Assembly (NCBI RefSeq): GCF_030035675.1
Contig: NC_084480.1
Location: forward strand, 289,750,394-289,814,393
From: Rhineura floridana
Lineage: Eukaryota; Chordata; Lepidosauria; Squamata; Rhineuridae
DNA length: 64,000 bases
Reading direction: 5' to 3'
The notes under the pieces were generated by a model. That model did not search any database, was not told where the DNA came from, and saw nothing but the letters and a program-made list of their open reading frames with translations. Within the stretch, counting starts at the first letter, position 1, and each line of letters opens with the position of its first letter. Positions 42,190 to 53,184 of this stretch are shown piece after piece. A program made the position numbers and the translations under genes.

Positions 42190-42945
42190 TTACAATGGGG
42201 GGGTTGTTTATTTATTTATTTGATTTATACCCCACCCTTCCTCCCAGCAGGAGCCTAGGGTGGCAAACAAAAACTCTAAAAACACATAAAAACAGACCTT
42301 AAAACAAAACAACTTTAAAAACATTTTTTTAAAAAGCTTTAAAAACATCTTTAAAAAAGGGTTAAAAACATTTTTTTTTAAAATCCAAAATATTAAAAAG
42401 CAATTGCAACACAGACGCAGACTGGGATAGGTCTCAACTTAAAAGGCTTGTTGAAAGAGGAAAGTCTTCAAAAGGTGCCGAAAAGATAACAGAGATGGCA
42501 CCTGCCTAATATTTAAGGGGAGGGAATTCCACAGGGTAGGTGCTGCCACATTAAAGGTCCATTTCCTATGTTGTGCAGAATGGACCTCCTGATAAGATGG
42601 TATCTGCAGTAGGCCCTCACCTGCAGAGCGCAGTGGTCAACTGGGTATATAAGGGGTAAGACGGTCTTTCAGCTATCCTGGTCCCGAGCTGTATAGGGCT
42701 TTGTACACCAAAACTAGAACCTTGAACTTGGCCCGGTAGCAAATGGGCAGCCAGTGCAATTCTTTTAGCAGTGGGGTGACATGCTGGCGATACCCTGCCC
42801 CAGTGAGCAGTCTTGCTGCCGCATTTTGCACCAGCTGCAGCTTCTGGACCAACCTCAAGGGCAGCCCCACATAGAGCGTATTACAGTAATCCAACTTGGA
42901 GGTTACCAGTGCGTTCACTGGTTCATCCAAATGTAATGAGATACT
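42190..42945 (-). mobile_element. L2-type LINE 3' part
   Basis: The minus strand encodes ALVTSKLDYCNTLYVGLPLR, KLQLVQNAAARLLTGAGYRQ and LLKELHWLPICYRAKFKVLV, then, after a frame change, WTFNVAAPTLWNSLPLN and LLKTFLFQQAF. The 3' UTR ends with CTAGGCTCCTGCTGGGAGG and (AAAT)n. It belongs to the subfamily at 35230, different from the one at 4428 and 60886. Confidence 0.88.
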
Positions 42946-43614
42946 ACAGTTAAGGTCACTATACTAAGGTTTGTATAACAGGTAAGCCATTTTAAAGAAC
43001 GGGAATAATAAACTAAAATGTATTTAAGAAATAGGCACCTATAGCTAATTTTGAAGTGAAATCTTCAGTTCAACGTTGCTTTCTCTTTTTACTTTTTTCC
43101 AAAATGATGAAGTATTTACAGTACTTTTACTTCTTTTAAATTATAATGGTTCTAATAGTGGTTCTCAATAATAATAATAATCATTTAAAAGATATTGGAA
43201 TGGGGTCGCCAAACTTTTGGATCTAGTGCGGACATTTGGAGTTTTGAGAAAGTGCTGTGGACGTGAAGGTGTGTGGCGGAATACAAAATAGCTGCCATGG
43301 GGGTGAGACATTATACAAAATGGCTGCCACAGCTAAAACAGCAGAAAAAGACAGGATCTCAAAATGCTGTGGGCATACCCCTCAAATGGGAAGAAGGCAT
43401 CTACATCAGCCACCACTGTACTCACTAACAGAGGGAAGCCCTTTACACCCCTTCTCTATTCAGAATGGAAAGACATGTGGTCGGTCAATCCTGGCATTCA
43501 GTGAAATGAAGGCATGTTTAAGGGGAATGTTTGATGTAGGAGAGACCAAACAAACTGCATAGCTGGGCCAAGCTATGGCTTGGTCTGTCATCTGCACATG
43601 GGCAAGTGTTTTAT
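42946..43614. other. LRP12 intron, nothing recognised
   Basis: A short (ATA)n run near 43170. No exon or named repeat. Confidence 0.35.
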
Positions 43615-43996
43615 CCCTGTCCAGGCTTAGGACCACAATACCTGATGGAAAGCCTCTCCCAACACGAACCCACCCATACACTATGCTCAACATCAAAGGC
43701 CCTCCTCCGGGTGCCTACTCCGAGGGAAGCTGGGAGGCTGGCAACAAGGGAGAGGGCCTTCTCAGTGGTGGCCCACAAATTATGGAATGCTCTCCCTGAT
43801 GAGGTGTGCCTGGCGGCAACACTTTTATCTTTTTGGCGCCAGGTCAAGACTTTCCTCTTCTCCCTGGCATTTTAGCATGTGTTTTTAAATTGCTTTTTAA
43901 AAATGTTTTTAAATTTGTATATTTGTTTTAATGTTTTTAATTGTTGTAAACCGCCCAGAGAGCTTCAGGTATGGGGCAGTATACAAATGCAACAAA

Positions 43997-44028
<32 letters not shown>
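43615..44028 (+). mobile_element. L2-type LINE 3' end
   Basis: It encodes GPQYLMESLSQHEPTHTLCS, then RERAFSVVAHKLWNALPDEV and LLSFWRQVKTFLFSLAF with a stop at 43873-43875. The 3' UTR ends ACCGCCCAGAGAGCTTCAGG and (AAAT)n. It belongs to the same subfamily as 2668-3310, whose end it completes. Confidence 0.85.
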
Positions 44029-44097
44029 GACAAGCTGTAATCAAAGTTTGTTCTATTATTTGCAGCTTATGGTTTGTCCAGAAATGCTAAACTATCA

Positions 44098-44254
44098 AGC
44101 TGAGTTCAGACAACATGCTAAGTCAAACCATTGCTTACCTCGGTGCAACAGCAGAATGACTGGAGAGGAGCAAAGCGACCATGATCTCCTCTCTGGCAGC
44201 TTACATGTTCGCACTGACCCATGGTTTGACTTAGCGTGATGTGCAAACCAGGCC
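44098..44254. mobile_element. Palindromic MITE
   Basis: Inverted ends ACATGCTAAGTCAAACCAT (44113-44131) and ATGGTTTGACTTAGCGTGAT (44219-44238). No transposase; superfamily not determined. Confidence 0.55.
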
Positions 44255-44525
44255 ATTGGCACAATGTCAAAGCTCTAAAGTTGTCAAGTAAAATCAAACA
44301 GAAAAGACACAATGAAATAAATAAATTTTTACTCCCCCTCTGAGGCAGGGAGCGCTCCAACCTGATTTCAATGGAGAAGAAAAGTCCAAGCTAAAGGGCT
44401 ATGACCCCAAAGGCCTTGCTCCTCATCAATGATAAACTAAATTGCCTAACTGATAGAAAATGAGGCAGTGGGGCTCATATGGAAGGAGATGCTGTCAGAA
44501 CTCCTTAGAATGCAGACAACTTAGG
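44255..44525. other. LRP12 intron, nothing recognised
   Basis: No exon or named repeat. Confidence 0.3.
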
Positions 44526-45526
44526 GCAGGTGTGGGAATGTTTTTTAGCCCCAGGGGCCTGATCTTGCAGGCCAACTTTGATAGGTGGGTAGGGCAATCC
44601 ATCTGTCAATCATATGACATCATTATTATGTCACATGATTGGCAGGTGGGTTGCCCCATCACCTATCTAAATCCCTTGCATAGGATCCCAAGCTTAGGAA
44701 CAACAGCGCAAGGGGTGTTGCCATCCCTACAGTTTGCAAGCCTCCCCATGCTGCTCCTTTCCACCTCTGATGTTGGAAGTGAAAAGGAGAAGCATGGGGA
44801 AGCTTGCAAAGAGCTTCCTTTGCTAAAGCAAGGCAGTGTTGGAGCTGGAAAGATGTTGTGCGGTGTGACTTCAAAAAGCAGTGCTGGAAGAGAGTAGCGG
44901 TTTCAAATGAATGGAAACCAATCCCCCCCACCCACTCTTCAGCAAGGTACACTCCCTTCACCCATAAGCTTATGGGCAGTTGTTCCAGCAAAGGAACAAT
45001 CAGCAGCCCTCTTTAAGGTCCTAGTTGTTTCTTTGAAGCCCTGCCCTTACCCACCCAGGTGTAGAGGGATGAGCGTAGCTTCCCAAGAGCCTCACAGGAC
45101 ATAAGAATATAGTAAGAATCTGCTGGATCAGGCCAGTGGCCTATCTAGTTCAGCATCCTGTTTTTACAGTGGCCAACCAGATGCCCATGGAAATCCCCAA
45201 GCAGGACCTGAGTGCAGGAGCACTCTCCCCTGCTCCCCCAAGGTTTCCAGCAACTGGCATTCAGAAGCATACTGCCACCAGCTGTGGAGGCAGAGCATAG
45301 GCATCATGACTAGTTCCCTTTGATACCATTAATTCTCCATGAATTTGTCTAATCCTCTTTTAAAGCCATCCAAGTTGGTGGCCGTCACTGCCTCCTCTGG
45401 GAGTGAGTCACATAGCTTAACTGTGCGCTGTGTGAAGTACTTTCTTTTATCTGTACTGAATCTTCCCGCATGGGTCAAATGGGAAGGCCAAGTCTGGCCT
45501 GTGGGTAAGAGGTCCCCAATCCTGAT
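44526..45526. mobile_element. Probable hAT non-autonomous element split by a CR1/L3 fragment
   Basis: The left end GGCAGGTGTGGGAATG and the right end GTAAGAGGTCCCCAATCCTG look like diverged hAT termini. Near the right end AAGTCTGGCCTGTGGG mirrors CCCAGGGGCCTGATCTTG. The CR1/L3 piece 45095-45475 lies inside. Boundaries are uncertain. Confidence 0.4.
45095..45475 (-). mobile_element. CR1/L3-type LINE 3' end
   Basis: The minus strand encodes KYFTQRTVKLCDSLPEEAVT and ATNLDGFKRGLDKFMEN, the C-terminus of a CR1/L3-like ORF2. It is followed by a 3' UTR with GGCATCTGGTTGGCCACTGT and GATGCTGAACTAGATAGGCC and the end TTCTTATGTC. Confidence 0.78.
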
Positions 45527-46012
45527 TTAGAGTTTTTGAAAGGACCAGGACCTTGGACCAGGAACAGTGGAAGTCAGTGCACACGTTAGAAGTATCTCAT
45601 GTCTGCAGAAGTTCCTTTCCATTAACCAACGGACAACTGTTTTCTGCAGCAAAAAGTATGATGCTGATCCTTCAATATCTCTCTCCTATGCAAGAGAACT
45701 ATCCAAAATAAATTATAACCATGCTGACCACAGCCCACAGAAACACATGGACCAGCCCCCAGACCTGCATGCATACACACTAAAACTTTTTAAATAAATA
45801 AATAAAAAGGTACCCAATGTAACATGTTTTCTCATAAAACTGGAGAATATACTACTATGGAATTGTTTAGAGAGAACCGATATGTTGTGAGATATAATTT
45901 AAATCCACAGAATCCTGCTGTGGTAAGGAGTTGGGCTAGCTAACTAGCTACTTTCTGACTTTATAGTTGTCTTTCAGAGCAACCTATTTTGAATTAACAT
46001 GAAAGCTCTTAC
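45527..46012. other. LRP12 intron, nothing recognised
   Basis: Holds the donor of the 133-bp exon at its end. No repeat named. Confidence 0.4.
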
Positions 46013-46145
46013 CTGATTGGGTGAACAAACAGGGAAGTCTTCAACAGGTGGAATTAAGCCCTGTGCAATCAATTGTCCATAGGAAGGAGGTGCTTCCCTT
46101 CTCAACAACTCAGCCTCTACCCTTGACAACTGTGTCTCAAAAGAT
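46013..46145 (-). CDS. LRP12: LRP12 juxtamembrane coding exon
   Basis: A 133-bp exon encodes RSFETQLSRVEAELLRREAP and continues to PVCSPNQ (45 codons, the first Arg being split). It lies between AG (ATTAG|ATC) and GT (ATCAG|GTAAG) on the minus strand, entered in phase 2 and left in phase 0. It is the first part of the cytoplasmic tail, just after the membrane. The sequence is almost the same as human LRP12, so I regard it as constitutive. Its exact fit to both neighbours in phase confirms the gene model. Confidence 0.94.
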
Positions 46146-46204
46146 CTAATTAAGAACAGAAATAGATTATATGGATTTCAAATAACTTCATTTTCACAGA
46201 TATG

Positions 46205-47672
46205 AGCACCACCATTATATCTGTGATTATATAGCCACGAGAGTGGCTGTATATTATAGCCAGCGTGGATATTTCACATTCAGCAATGTTAAATTGAAAA
46301 TACCCCCATGCCACTCTGATGCTTCCCATAAGCTCATTTCAAAACAAAACCTTACAAAACTTATAGTCCTGAACTCAGAAATGCTTGATTAACAACCCTC
46401 TCAATTTTCATGACGATACACAAAACAGTCAGAGAGAATTGAGTTTTCAAAGTCTAAAGAGAGAGAAAAAAAGCCCAGAGCCCTTTTGGACTTTTTTCTC
46501 GGAGAGTTCTCATAATATGTTCATTAAAAATCAGCCATGTTCACAGAGTACCTGTAATCCTAATACTGACCTTGCCCCATACTCTGACCTTCATCTTCTG
46601 CAGTTTAAAAGTTAAAAAAATGTCTGGCTGATTTTTAATTAATTTAATAAATTTTTCCATTGAACTGAATTATAGTTTTGGGCATGCTCAGTAAGAACCA
46701 ACTGTCAGTGTTCTAAAAGCCAGACTCACAGCTGCTGGGCTTGGCTAATCAGGGGGGCACAGCCACACCAGACTTTGATTTCATGTGAGACAGTCATGGA
46801 TTCCCTCAGAGAATCCTGGGAAGTGTAGTTTGTGAAGGGTACTGAGAGGAGACTGTTATTCCCCTGACAGAGCTCCAGTGGCCAGAGTGGTTTAACAGTC
46901 AGCCACTCTGATTGAAGGTCTGTGAGGGGAACAGGGTGTCTCCTAGCAACTCAAAGCACCCTTCACTAACTACACTTCCCAGGATTCTTTGAGAGAAGCC
47001 ATGTCGTGTCCAGGACGGGACTCAGGAACCAGACCAGTTGATGCAAGCAATTCAGTTTTTATTAACGTAATATCCAAATGGAAACTGCGCCTTCTCAAGA
47101 AGCAACACTGTAACACATATCCTGCGACATAGGAGAAAGTTGACAGAACAAGGGACTGCTATCTCTCCTCTCTTAAGAAGGGGAAAACGGGCACGAATTC
47201 TGTCACTCCGCCTCAATGTGCTCTCTTCCACCACCCTTCTCTCCCGTCTCTTCAACTGTCTCCTGGTACAAGGCGAAGGGGGAAGCACGGCCCCCTCCCC
47301 TTCTGAAGGCTCTGACTCTGGTATGGAGGGAAGGGGGGGCAAGGTTTAAACTGTCTAGCGGGTTTTCTTTGCTTGTCCCTGGCTCAGGAGGCCCTCCCTC
47401 TTCCTCCAACTGCTCTGAACTCAGGGGGGGAGGAGGTGTGGGAACTACAAGGGAAGGCTCTGTGTCTGTGAGACTTTCAAGGCCTTCGTTGCTGGCAGCG
47501 CTATCTCTGGGATTTCCTCCCCCTCTTCTCCTGCTCCTTGTTCACACAACTCTGGCCAAATGGCCCCCTCCCTTTCTTCCTCTTCTGAATCCTCAGGGCC
47601 CCAATCATACATCCTGACAAGCCATGACTCTCCAAAGTGAAATAAAGGCCTGGTGTGGATGTGGCCAGGGAC
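46205..47672 (-). repeat. Long interspersed repeat, copy B (inverted relative to copy A), with solo LTR
   Basis: On the minus strand the order matches 9940-10790: a palindromic MITE-like part (46755-47001 and 47620-47672, with ACAGCCACACCAGACTTTG at one end and CCTGGTGTGGATGTGGCC at the other), then GGCTTTTAGAACACTGACAG, TGAGCATGCCC, AGATGAAGGTCAGAGTATGG and TTTTGTGTATCGTCATGAAA. A solo LTR has inserted in the palindromic part. Confidence 0.68.
46997..47624 (-). repeat. Solo LTR (fossil)
   Basis: A 618-bp LTR (47002-47619) with TGTCAGGATG at its start and GGACACGACA at its end on the minus strand. It carries an AATAAA near its 3' end and is flanked by a perfect 5-bp target repeat AGCCA. No internal region is present, as after LTR-LTR recombination. 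Family not determined (gypsy-like or endogenous retrovirus). Confidence 0.82.
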
Positions 47673-47819
47673 AGCTTTGGTTTAAAATTGGGTGGGAGGC
47701 TACATGTGCCTGTTATAGAATAAAAAGGTGAGGGAAACGCTGAAAAACAATGATACTGTTCACAGTGTTTTCCTTTTGGAAAGGAAAGGGGCTTCCCCTC
47801 TACCCAGTGTCCAACAACC

Positions 47820-47886
47820 CAATCTCCTCCCCTCCCCCTCCCCCTCCCCTCCCCCCTCCCCCTCCCCTCCCCTCCCCCTCCCCAGG
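47820..47886. repeat. (CCCCTCC)n-like polypyrimidine tract
   Basis: About 65 bases of pure C/T, rich in CCCCTCC. The opposite strand is G/A only. Confidence 0.95.
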
Positions 47887-47887
47887 T

Positions 47888-48098
47888 CAGTGTTGGACTA
47901 GGACCTGGGAGACCAGGGTTCGAATCTCCACACAGCCATGAAGCTGACTGGGTGCCCTTGGGCCAGTCACCCTGCCTCTCAGACTCAGAGGAAGGCAATG
48001 GTAAAACCACCTCTGAATACCATTTACCATGAAAACCCTATTCAAAGGGTCGCCATAAGTTCGGATGACTTGAAGGCAGTCCATTTCCATTTTCAAAC
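47888..48098 (+). mobile_element. tRNA-derived SINE with BovB-type tail
   Basis: GTGTTGGACTAGGACCTGGG, CCAGGGTTCGAATCTCCAC, CTCAGAGGAAGGCAATGG and GGGTCGCCATAAGTTCGGAT. The first about 20 bases of the head are replaced by the polypyrimidine tract. Confidence 0.85.
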
Positions 48099-48339
48099 AC
48101 GATTGCACAGAAATAAATCCCATCAAACTCAAAAAGTATGCAACTGATCAAACTAGGGTTGCCAGGCTGAGCCTCCAAGAGGTCTTCTATATCTTTAAAA
48201 GCTGTGCAGGGGGAAGGGAGAATTTCACCTTGTGGTTTTTTCCATTACAGTGTTGCAAAAAAACCTGCACTTGGCTGAATTTTCTCTTCTCTTAAAGATA
48301 CAGAATCATTCTCAGGCCCTGAGCCTGGCAACCTTAGAT

Positions 48340-49060
48340 CAAACCCACCCTACCTTCTCCTCCCTCCTATCCCCTCCCTCTTGCCCCTTCCCTCCCCCTT
48401 CCTTTGTCCCTTCCTCCCCCTCTCTTTCCAATCCCCACCTTCCCCTTCCTCCCCCTCCCTCTCCCCCTCCCCACAGTCAGTTTCACCTATCTTAAGCATG
48501 ATTGCACAGAAGTAAATACCATTGAACTCTATAACCATGAAAATGATCAAACCTGCCCTCCCCTTCCTTTGCCCCCCTCCAATACATTCCTTCCCCTTCC
48601 CCCTCCCCCTCCATGATCAGGTTTTCCTATCCTAACCATGATTGCACAGGAGTAAATCCCATTGAATTCAATAAGCATGCAAATGATCAGACCTGCTTTT
48701 CCCTCCTTCCCCTCTCCTCTCCCTTCCTCTTCCCCCCTCTTCCTTCTTTCTCCTCCCCTGCCCACTCCAGCCCTCCCTCCCCCACTCCCCCCTGGTCAGT
48801 TTTACCTATCCTACTCATGATTGCACAGGAGTAAATCGCATTGAACTCAATAAACATGCAAATGATCAAACCTGTCCTTCTCCTCCCCTCCCTCTCCCCC
48901 CTGCTCCCATCCCAGTCTTCCCCTCTGCCTTTCCTCCCCTCCCTCCTCCTCCTCTTCCCCTCCCCATCCCCTGTGGTCAGTTTCACCTATCCTAAGCATG
49001 ATTGCAGGGGAGTAAATCCCACTGAACTCAATAAGCATGCAAATGATCAATCCATTCTCA
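48340..49060 (+). repeat. Satellite of about 180 bp period with polypyrimidine tracts and octamer motifs
   Basis: Four units share CACCTATCCTAAGCATGATT, GCACAGGAGTAAATCCCATT and GAACTCAATAAGCATGCAAA (blocks starting near 48480, 48621, 48799 and 48980). They are separated by 60-130 bases of C/T-rich sequence (TCCCCTCCC types). A looser related block lies at 48098-48165. Three units hold ATGCAAAT (48677, 48856, 49037), spaced 179 and 181 bp. Confidence 0.88.
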
Positions 49061-49115
49061 GCAAGCTCGCACAGGACCCCATTTCTTGCCTCCTGGATTA
49101 AAAAGCAGGGAAATT

Positions 49116-50454
49116 CACTAATAGGCAAAAAACCTTGCGATTTAAAAATGTATCTATAGCCCAGAGATATTTCTATCAAAGCAGGGAAATTGGGCAGCTC
49201 TAGTGAATGTGCCAGGGGAGCAGGAGACCTGACCTCCTCTCTAAGATATTGGACTGCCCTACAAATTTGTCAAAATGCAAACACCATTTGGGTTGGTCTT
49301 TCACAGTCCAATCCACTTCTTGTGTACCTTGGAAGAATTTGGTAACATGTGCCTCTGAGCATATGGTGAGCGGTGGCAACACCTGCAATCAGCCCAAATA
49401 ATAGAAAGAAGACATGTGCTGTGCTGATCTTGTTTTAGCAGGCAGGAAGTAACATTATTAAGACAATTGATATAATTTAGATGGTCACTTTAAATATGTC
49501 TGATTTACTTTGCAATTTTAGTGAAGTTTCCTATAGGAAATCATTTTCTTTTGCTTCTCTTTCTGTGAATATGTGAAGTACAGCAACACTTTGCAAAATT
49601 TACACTTAAAAAACTCCAAAAATAATTGTGGAATAATGGCACTGACTATTCTACAGAATAGTCTCCAGTGGACCTCAGGAGTGTCTCAATTTACACAAGA
49701 TAAAACAATGGGAGGTGAAATATATTCTAGCAAAATTCTAGGTGTGCTCTATGTTTTTAATTGACCGCGCCCACCTTGCCTTAAATAACGTGGTTTAAAA
49801 CATAGCAGGCTGAAAACATGCATCCTATTTTTTCCAACAGCTAGAGTCATTGCTGAAGTAGCAACATATTGTAATCAGTCCGATTTTACATCAAACTGCA
49901 GTTTCAGATTCAACTGTTAATGCAGCCAAAACAGAAATAGAACATAACCTCCAATTTGAAACACAAAAGGGTGTCTTCACCATCATATGACATTGACCAA
50001 TAAAAAGACTTTGAAATTAATGAAAATAAATTTGACACAGATTTCTAGGATGCATAATGAGGGAAATAAAATTTTCTAGTTTAGATTCTCTGTAGAAACA
50101 TTAGTAACACAGGGAAAAAGCAAAGTAATAACACCAACAAACATACAAAAATATAATTCTCCATCTTTGGAGATGGCAGGTTTGCCACCACTCACTATAT
50201 GCTCAGAGGCACAAGTTACCAAATTCTTCCAAGCTACACAGCAAGTGGATTGTTCTGTGAAAGACCAGCCCAAATTGTGTTTGCATTTTGCCAAATTAGT
50301 AGAGCAGTACAATATCTCAGAGAGGAGGTCAGGTCTCCTGCTCCCCTGGTGCATTCACTAGAGCTGCCCAATTTCCCTGCTTTTTAAAGTTTGATAGAAA
50401 TATCTGTGGGCTATAGGTACATTCTTAAACCGCAAGGTTTTTTGCCTATTAGTG
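49116..50454. mobile_element. Long-inverted-repeat element with CACTA...TAGTG ends
   Basis: Arms 49116-49392 and about 50172-50454 are inverted copies, roughly 85-90 percent alike by eye (CACTAATAGGCAAAAAACCT at one end, GGTTTTTTGCCTATTAGTG at the other). The interior is about 780 bp. Each arm has an open frame of about 60 codons with the same peptide (PPLTICSEA, ERRSGLLLPW), facing inward from the minus and plus strands. CACTA/TAGTG ends suggest a CACTA or Chapaev-like DNA transposon. No transposase is recognised in the interior and no clear target duplication is visible. Confidence 0.7.
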
Positions 50455-51227
50455 TATCCACCTCTACTTCCTGTCCCTCTGTGGTTTCCTCTGAGTCAAA
50501 TTTTAGTTTGCAGTCTCTTTGGGGTAGGTGTCTGTCCTCTTATACTCTAAAGTGCCATACAGACTGATGGGGTTATAATAATTTAACACAAAATAACAAC
50601 CCCAAGAGTTGAATGACAACCCTAATATAATTTTACAGAAGGAAGAACCGCGTATACACAAGCGTGTTGCCTATATATGCCAAATGAATTACTAATGGTA
50701 ATCAAGACCAATCAAACTCTATTTATGTAATGATCCAAAATTATGCTGTTGTGTGCCAAAATACATTCAAAAGAAGGGCTGAAGTCTATTTCCATTTCCA
50801 TTAGGTGAAGCACATTATCAGAAGAAACCATCGTAATCCATGAAGGATTCTGGAAGGCTTCCTTGTGCTGGGCCACACCAGGTATGGGCAGAGGCTCTAG
50901 CTGTAGGCTCTGATCAAGTAGAGTATTGGCTGACAGTGGCCTTCTGCTGCTGCTGCTGCTCTTCTGGGCGCACAGTGAGTTCTCTCTATCCATCCTCTAC
51001 AGCCAGAAGCCTCAAGTCAAGCCCTATTTGGAGGCACTAAAAGCTCCCATGAATATGTGGAGAATTCACAATCATGCTGCTTTATGTACTACAAAAGCTT
51101 TTTAACTGGTAAAGAAAATGTATACAATTCATCAATAAAAGTAGCCATTCATAGTCATATGTTTGGACAATATTTTTAGGTAAATTTGAAATAACTAGCA
51201 GCTTATATTTTATAATATGATACTTAC
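50455..51227. other. LRP12 intron, nothing recognised
   Basis: A short (CTG)n run near 50945. No exon. Confidence 0.35.
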
Positions 51228-52326
51228 CTTCGTTCAAACATTCTCAGAGAATACAGCTTACAAGTGCATCCCAATGCAATGACAAGGAGCAGCCCACAAA
51301 TAAGGCTTCCAATGACAGCAGCAGTTATTACTCTGGTGGGTACAATAACTGGGCAATTCTCTTCATCACTACCATCCCCACAATCATCTTGGGAATCACA
51401 AACCCAGCTTTCAAACACACATCGATTATTTTTGCAGTGGAAATTTCCTGGCTGGCAAAAGAAGCAATTCTTTTCATCTGAACCATTGGGGCAATGATTT
51501 TGGTAGTTGCAGCGATCAGAGCGTGGATAGCAGGCACCATTTCGAGAGCAAGGAAATTCTTCTTTTTGGCACATAGTGCAGTTGGTTTCGTCCCTTCCAT
51601 TTGGACAATGCCAATAACCATCACAGCGCTGCTGCTCTGTGTAACAGCCCCAGTTTCCACCGCATGGGATTTCCCATGGCAGACAGAAGCCATCTACTTG
51701 ATACGTAGCATTAAATCCTCTTGCAGCATTCACTTTGTCAGCACAAAAATGCACTCTGATTTGACCAGAAGAAGAAACAACTGTAAGAGGGGCATGAGAG
51801 TCAAAAGCAGTTAAAACACGCAATAGCTTGTGTGGATTCTCCTCTAATCCATCATATATTTTGACATAGTCCCCATATCCAGTACCATCAAGTTTAAAGT
51901 CAGTGAAACGCAAAATAACTTTGCGGTGATCCCCAGTATCTATCAGCCAAGTGCAGTTGCTGCCTGGAGGATAAAAGTCTGGGTAGTTGGGAGAATTGAA
52001 AGTACCATAAAAATATTTTAGCAACTGCCCGCATGTTGGCACACCACAGTCTATTTCATCTCCCAAGTCAAGACAGTCAAGGTTTCCATCACATTTTGAA
52101 GATTCTGGAATGCAAGTGTAAACATTGAAACGAGACAGACACTGGAACTGGTTGTATGCACATGGCTGGAAGGAAGCAGCAGTTGGAGGACTAACTTTGG
52201 CACAGATTTCTTCATCAGAGTTGTCTCCACATTCATCCATGTCATTACATTTCCAAGATTCTGGAATGCATTTACCATTAGCACAATGGAACTGGTTACA
52301 GTTGCAGCTTGGTTCGCTGGATTTCC
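51228..52326 (-). CDS. LRP12: LRP12 large extracellular and transmembrane exon
   Basis: This 1099-bp exon carries most of the ectodomain of LRP12, a single-pass receptor-like protein of the LDL-receptor superfamily at the plasma membrane. In order it encodes LDLa 1 (CNCNQFHCANGKC to CGDNSDEEIC), LDLa 2 (CAYNQFQC to CLDLGDEIDC), CUB 2 (CGQLLKYFYGTF to about YQVDGFC), then LDLa 3, 4 and 5, each ending in the calcium-binding pattern DxxxC with D and E (NGRDETNC, NGSDEKNC, DGSDEENC). A transmembrane helix follows (VITAAVIGSLICGLLLVIAL), then a short basic juxtamembrane CKLYSLRMFER. Acceptor TTTTTAG|GG and donor CGAAG|GTAAGT are canonical, phase 1 in and phase 2 out. One residue is missing against human after CLSRF. 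Ectodomain identity to human is very high. The phases join both neighbouring exons exactly. Confidence 0.97.
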
Positions 52327-53184
52327 CTAAAAATTGTACATTTAAGAAATGATTTTTTTAAAAAAAATATTACTTATTCTTACAATGTTTCATGCTTAAG
52401 GCACACTATTAAACACTTATGGTTAATGATTAAAGCTTTCACTAATCCAGTAATGCCCTACAGAGGTTGTTGGGCTATAAATACTATCAGCCCCAACCAG
52501 CATAGTCAACTGTCAGGGATTATGTGAGTTGTAATCCATCAACATCTGGAGAACACTACATAGGCTACCCCTGCACTAACTGGTAAGAATCAGAATCAGC
52601 TGGATATAGTATTTTAACAGGTCATCTGGAACAATATTAAAGAATGAGCTGAGCTAACTGGTGTAAAAAAAATTACAGTTTGAGCAACTTCCTATTCATT
52701 TTATTCCACTTATTCTGTATATTATATATTGCTTCATACTGAAGCAGTTCACAAAGAAACATACAAAAGCAAAATACACTAAGTACCATAACACTTCATT
52801 ATGTAACATTATGGTACTTTAATAATGTGTATGTTTATTAGTTTGTAGACTTTGCATTCAAGAAGATGTTGCATGTTCTATCATGGATGAGTGGTGCATG
52901 AGAACGTGTACATGCTCCATCAAGAATGAAGGGTGTACTGGATAATATTTGGTATTTAAAATGCTTGGGAGGACTGGTTTCCTTTTCTGAGCTGTGGACC
53001 AGATATCAATATTTTCAATATACCTGCTTCAAATATCCCTAAAACTGGGATATCACATTATAACCTGTTAGCAATCTACTTTCCAGGTTTTTTTTAATGT
53101 CTGTCCTCCTAAGATATTAAGCAACTGATGCACAACCTTTTTTAAACAAAACAAGGTTAAAAAGAAAGCTCCCAAAATCTAGAC
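52327..53184. other. LRP12 intron with a degraded MITE
   Basis: 52455-52560 (GGTTGTTGGGCTATAAATAC, GGATTATGTGAGTTGTAATC) is an eroded copy of the 138-bp hAT MITE. The rest is unique. Confidence 0.45.

Noticed and set aside
44460-44897. 145-residue plus-strand frame
   Set aside because: It lies over a probable hAT non-autonomous element, with no domain signature or splice context.
47052-48010. Open frames of 70-170 residues over the solo LTR and CCCCTCC tract
   Set aside because: They follow the low-complexity GC-rich composition and LTR sequence. No domain is recognisable as a host gene.
48340-49060. CRISPR-like reading of the regularly spaced repeat array
   Set aside because: Units are about 180 bp with diverged low-complexity spacers in a vertebrate intron; this is a satellite.
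48350-49180. Minus-strand frames rich in Gly-Glu-Arg, repeated several times
   Set aside because: They are translations of the satellite's purine strand; the repetition is DNA-level.
51494-51814. Plus-strand frame of 106 residues opposite the LRP12 large exon
   Set aside because: It is the complement of conserved LDLa and CUB coding sequence and has no independent support.
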